Source of the DNA: Lysinibacillus irui
Lineage (GTDB): Bacteria; Bacillota; Bacilli; Bacillales_A; Planococcaceae
Direction of reading: 5' to 3'
NCBI RefSeq assembly: GCF_028877475.1
Contig: NZ_CP113527.1
Coordinates: 489,501-553,500, forward strand
DNA: 64,000 nucleotides
Part shown: piece by piece, positions 61,945-64,000 of the stretch
How positions within the stretch are numbered: the stretch's first letter is position 1
Layout: each line of letters opens with the position of its first letter
Made by a program: the position numbers and the translations under genes
The notes under the pieces: generated by a model
What the model saw: the letters and a program-made list of their open reading frames with translations, nothing else
The model's database searches: none
What the model was told of the DNA's origin: nothing

Positions 61945-62373
61945 ATGTGGAAAATGTCATTTTTAGCCATTATCCTTGCAACTGTATTCCTTGGAGGATG
62001 TAACTGGGGAAATAATGCAGTAGAAGATCACCCTGTAAGAGACGTCGAAAATGACGTTCGTCGTGGTGTAGACGATGTTGAGGATGCATTAACTCCAAAT
62101 GATCGCGACGACAATGCATACGATCGTAATAATGTGAATGGAAATGGTGTTGATCGAGGTACTGTCAATGATAATACAACATTGCCAGAAGCAACAACAC
62201 CAGGGTCAAACGCCGATATCAACAGCACAAACGGCTTTGATAACACACCAAATGCAAATGGAGTAAACGGTGTTGAACGTAATGACAACATAAACAGCAA
62301 CAATAATAATGATGTTGTCGACGATAAAGTCAACGACACTGAAAAGTATCGTGACGGCATGAACAACCGATAA
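61945..62373 (+). CDS. Small Asn/Asp-rich lipoprotein, unknown
   Basis: 142 residues. Signal peptide with lipobox VFLGGC (Cys19). The mature part is low complexity, rich in Asn, Asp and Val, with VENDVRRGVDDVEDAL early and repeated NNVNGNGVD/NDN segments later, probably disordered. Function unknown; the length and composition are seen in Bacillales spore or cell-surface lipoproteins, which is only a suggestion. AAAGGAGG lies in the P1 helix of the leader. A terminator follows at 62378. Confidence 0.8.
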   Translation: MWKMSFLAIILATVFLGGCNWGNNAVEDHPVRDVENDVRRGVDDVEDALTPNDRDDNAYDRNNVNGNGVDRGTVNDNTTLPEATTPGSNADINSTNGFDNTPNANGVNGVERNDNINSNNNNDVVDDKVNDTEKYRDGMNNR

Positions 62374-62377
62374 TATA

Positions 62378-62414
62378 AAAAAGAGTGTTTCCTTAACGGA
62401 AAACACTCTTTTTT
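62378..62414 (+). terminator. Terminator after the lipoprotein gene
   Basis: A stem GAGTGTTTCC with GGAAAACACTC (one-base bulge), flanked by A and T runs. Confidence 0.9.
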
Positions 62415-62429
62415 CGTTTACTTTAGGTG

Positions 62430-63080
62430 AGTAGAGCGGAGTCGGAGTGAATACCCGCGGAAGGAGAGTGAATCCTCGCGGAAGGAGAGTGAATCCCCGC
62501 GGAAGGGAAGTGAATACCCGCGGAAGGAGAGTGAATACCCGCGGAAGGAGAGTGAATACCCGCGGAAGAGAAGTGAATACCCGCGGGAGAGAAGTGAATA
62601 CCCGCGGGAGAGAAGTGAATCCCCACGGGAGAGAAGTGAATACCCGCGGAAGGAGAGCGAATCCCCACGGAAGAAGGAGGAATACCCGCGGAAGAGAAGT
62701 GAATCCCCGCGGAAGGAGAGTGAATACCCGCGGAAGGAGAGCGAATCCCCACGGAAGAAGGAGGAATACCCGCGAAGAGAAGTGAACACCCGCGGAAGAA
62801 GAGAAAATCCCCGCGGAAGGAGAGTGAATCCCCGCGGAAGGGGCGAATCCCCGCGGAAGGAGAGTGAATACCCGCGAAGAGAAGTGAACACCCGCTGAAG
62901 AAGGGTGAATCCCCGCGGAAGGAGAGTGAATCCCCGCGGAAGGAGAGTGAATACCCTCGGAAGGAGAGTGAATACCCGCGGAAGGAGCGAATACCCGCGG
63001 AAGAAAGGGGAATACCCGCGGAAGGAGAGTGAATACTCGCTGAAGAAGTGAATCCCCGCGGGAGAGGAGTGAATACCCTG
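62430..63080 (+). repeat. Tandem array B: about 30 units with a mainly 21-bp period
   Basis: The unit is CCCGCGGAAGGAGAGTGAAT(A) with variants (CCCCGCGG, CCCACGG, AAGAGAAG), mostly 21 bp, some shortened by deletion. The palindrome CCGCGG recurs in nearly every unit. Array A at 8477 has the same period and agrees with this unit at 14 of 21 positions. Long frames open on both strands (for example an Arg/Gly/Asn repeat on plus) follow from the period being a multiple of three and lack start sites; I do not call them genes. Confidence 0.92.
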
Positions 63081-63116
63081 AAAGCAGAAAAAGTTCCCTG
63101 AGCAGAACCCTTAAAA

Positions 63117-64000
63117 TCAATAAAACCTTTCCATATGATCCAATAAATTTTCAGGTAAATGATAAACTCGATTTCTATAGGTACCTGTATAAGGAAACTG
63201 AAATTTCCGAAGTAATCGTGTGGCTGTATCACTAGAATGAATACCGAAAAATGTCCTTAGCTGTTGGTTTGTAATGTTATGACTAACTAATAAACGATAA
63301 TCTAATAAGGCTTCAGCGAAAATTTTTATACTACTATAATGACAATATGAACATTTCCATGTACCACGCTGGAAAGACATCGCATGTTGATAGGAACATT
63401 TTGGACACAAAACCCCGTGTCGAATTCGTGATGGGGCAACTGATGTTTGCATTCTGGGAGCTGTTTGCTTGGAAAGAAGCATCTGAACCAATTGAGTCAA
63501 TTGATCCTCAGTTATTATTTTTTGAGGGTATTTTTTGAAAAGCAACTGAAGATGTTTATGAAGACCTGATACATGAAAAATAGGTAAAGCATTAGATGGG
63601 TTAATAATGATTGCTGAAGGATTTGCTATAACAACGGCACCTTCAATAGGGAGGGGGTAATTTGCAATTAGACTTTTCAAAAATCGAATATGACGCTCAG
63701 TTTGAGTAAGTGCATTCGGAAAGCCTTCAACTGTTCCATCTACCTTTGTACGTGTGCATTGATGTGTGAGTTGATCAAATTCAAGACGGCCATGAATGTT
63801 TTTGATCTCTAAAACGAACATAAATTGAGGGCATATAAAGAGTGTATCCAGCTGATGACCATGCTCAGCAGCATTCATAAAATGTAAATTATTTAATACA
63901 TAAAAGTTATTTGGACATATTAATTCATACCATTCACGATCAACTTTTTGCTCACCAGCAAAACCTGCATCTAACCGTCGATATTGCTCTTGAAAATAAT
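63117..64000 (-). CDS. NERD-domain protein with C-terminal zinc ribbon, 5' end outside the window
   Basis: The frame stays open through the window end; reading upstream of the first internal ATG gives FAGEQKVDREWYELI, the start of a NERD (nuclease-related) domain, so the gene is cut. NERD core continues with QLDTLFICPQFMFVLEIKN. The C-terminal part has CPKCSYQHAMSF and WKCSYCHYS, a four-cysteine zinc ribbon, then a helical end. NERD proteins are predicted DNA-processing nucleases of the restriction-endonuclease-like fold; activity is unproven. It is convergent with the lipoprotein gene across array B. Confidence 0.88.
   Translation of the reverse strand, partial: YFQEQYRRLDAGFAGEQKVDREWYELICPNNFYVLNNLHFMNAAEHGHQLDTLFICPQFMFVLEIKNIHGRLEFDQLTHQCTRTKVDGTVEGFPNALTQTERHIRFLKSLIANYPLPIEGAVVIANPSAIIINPSNALPIFHVSGLHKHLQLLFKKYPQKIITEDQLTQLVQMLLSKQTAPRMQTSVAPSRIRHGVLCPKCSYQHAMSFQRGTWKCSYCHYSSIKIFAEALLDYRLLVSHNITNQQLRTFFGIHSSDTATRLLRKFQFPYTGTYRNRVYHLPENLLDHMERFY

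Noticed and set aside
62430-63080. CRISPR array
   Set aside because: 21-bp units are directly adjacent with no spacers.
62206-63232. Minus-strand frames of 157-304 residues and a plus-strand Arg/Gly repeat frame
   Set aside because: Low-complexity products of array B in all frames; no start signals.

Overview
The window looks like a chromosomal segment of a spore-forming, flagellated, low-GC Bacillaceae/Planococcaceae-type Firmicute, closest in feel to Lysinibacillus. The evidence is the Bacillus-like gene order (fadF, acyl-CoA genes, rpoE, pyrG, DUF2529, spo0F, fbaA, transaldolase, murA2, glpX, rho, rpmE, tdk, prfA, prmC, spoIIR, ywlC, ywlD, ywlE, rpiB, ywlG, glyA, upp, mnaA, atpI-C, ywzB, murAA, spoIID, spoIIQ, spoIIID, mbl, flhO, flhP, fabZ), AGGAGG-type ribosome sites with many GTG/TTG starts, and Rho-independent hairpin-plus-T terminators. 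The genus is my inference; no 16S gene is present.

Layout. 1-2.45 kb: end of a cobalamin uptake and salvage operon (BtuC-like permease, BtuD-CbiZ fusion, PduO-type adenosyltransferase). 2.6-14.1 kb: fatty/branched acyl-CoA degradation (FadF-like Fe-S oxidoreductase, thiolase, hydroxyacyl-CoA dehydrogenase, two acyl-CoA dehydrogenases, a TetR regulator, and the adenosylcobalamin-dependent mutase IcmF). Both promoters carry the same putative TetR operator. The B12 genes plausibly feed IcmF. 14.2-24.4 kb: rpoE, pyrG with a CTP-sensing type leader, spo0F, central carbon genes, murA2 and rho. 24.4-31.2 kb: an iron-siderophore island under a near-perfect Fur box, sitting between rho and rpmE, which are neighbours in Bacillus subtilis. 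31.3-45.8 kb: translation, sporulation and nucleotide housekeeping genes, with a chemotaxis receptor and a c-di-GMP phosphodiesterase interspersed. 46.3-53.3 kb: complete F1Fo ATP synthase operon. 53.4-62.4 kb: cell wall, sporulation, cell shape, flagellar rod and fabZ genes, then a structured leader and a small lipoprotein. 62.4-64 kb: a repeat array and a convergent NERD-domain gene cut by the window end.

The least ordinary content is (i) an AraC regulator continuous in one reading frame with a siderophore-binding lipoprotein that keeps its own lipobox, (ii) two distant tandem arrays with a 21-bp period and related unit sequence, (iii) six 96-97-bp direct repeats, each carrying a terminator-like hairpin, directly before fbaA, (iv) clusters of DnaA boxes before ywlC and rpiB, and (v) two hairpins that bury Shine-Dalgarno sequences. 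No tRNA, rRNA, CRISPR array, prophage or transposase was seen. Family names come from reading the proteins and recalling relatives; no database search was run.
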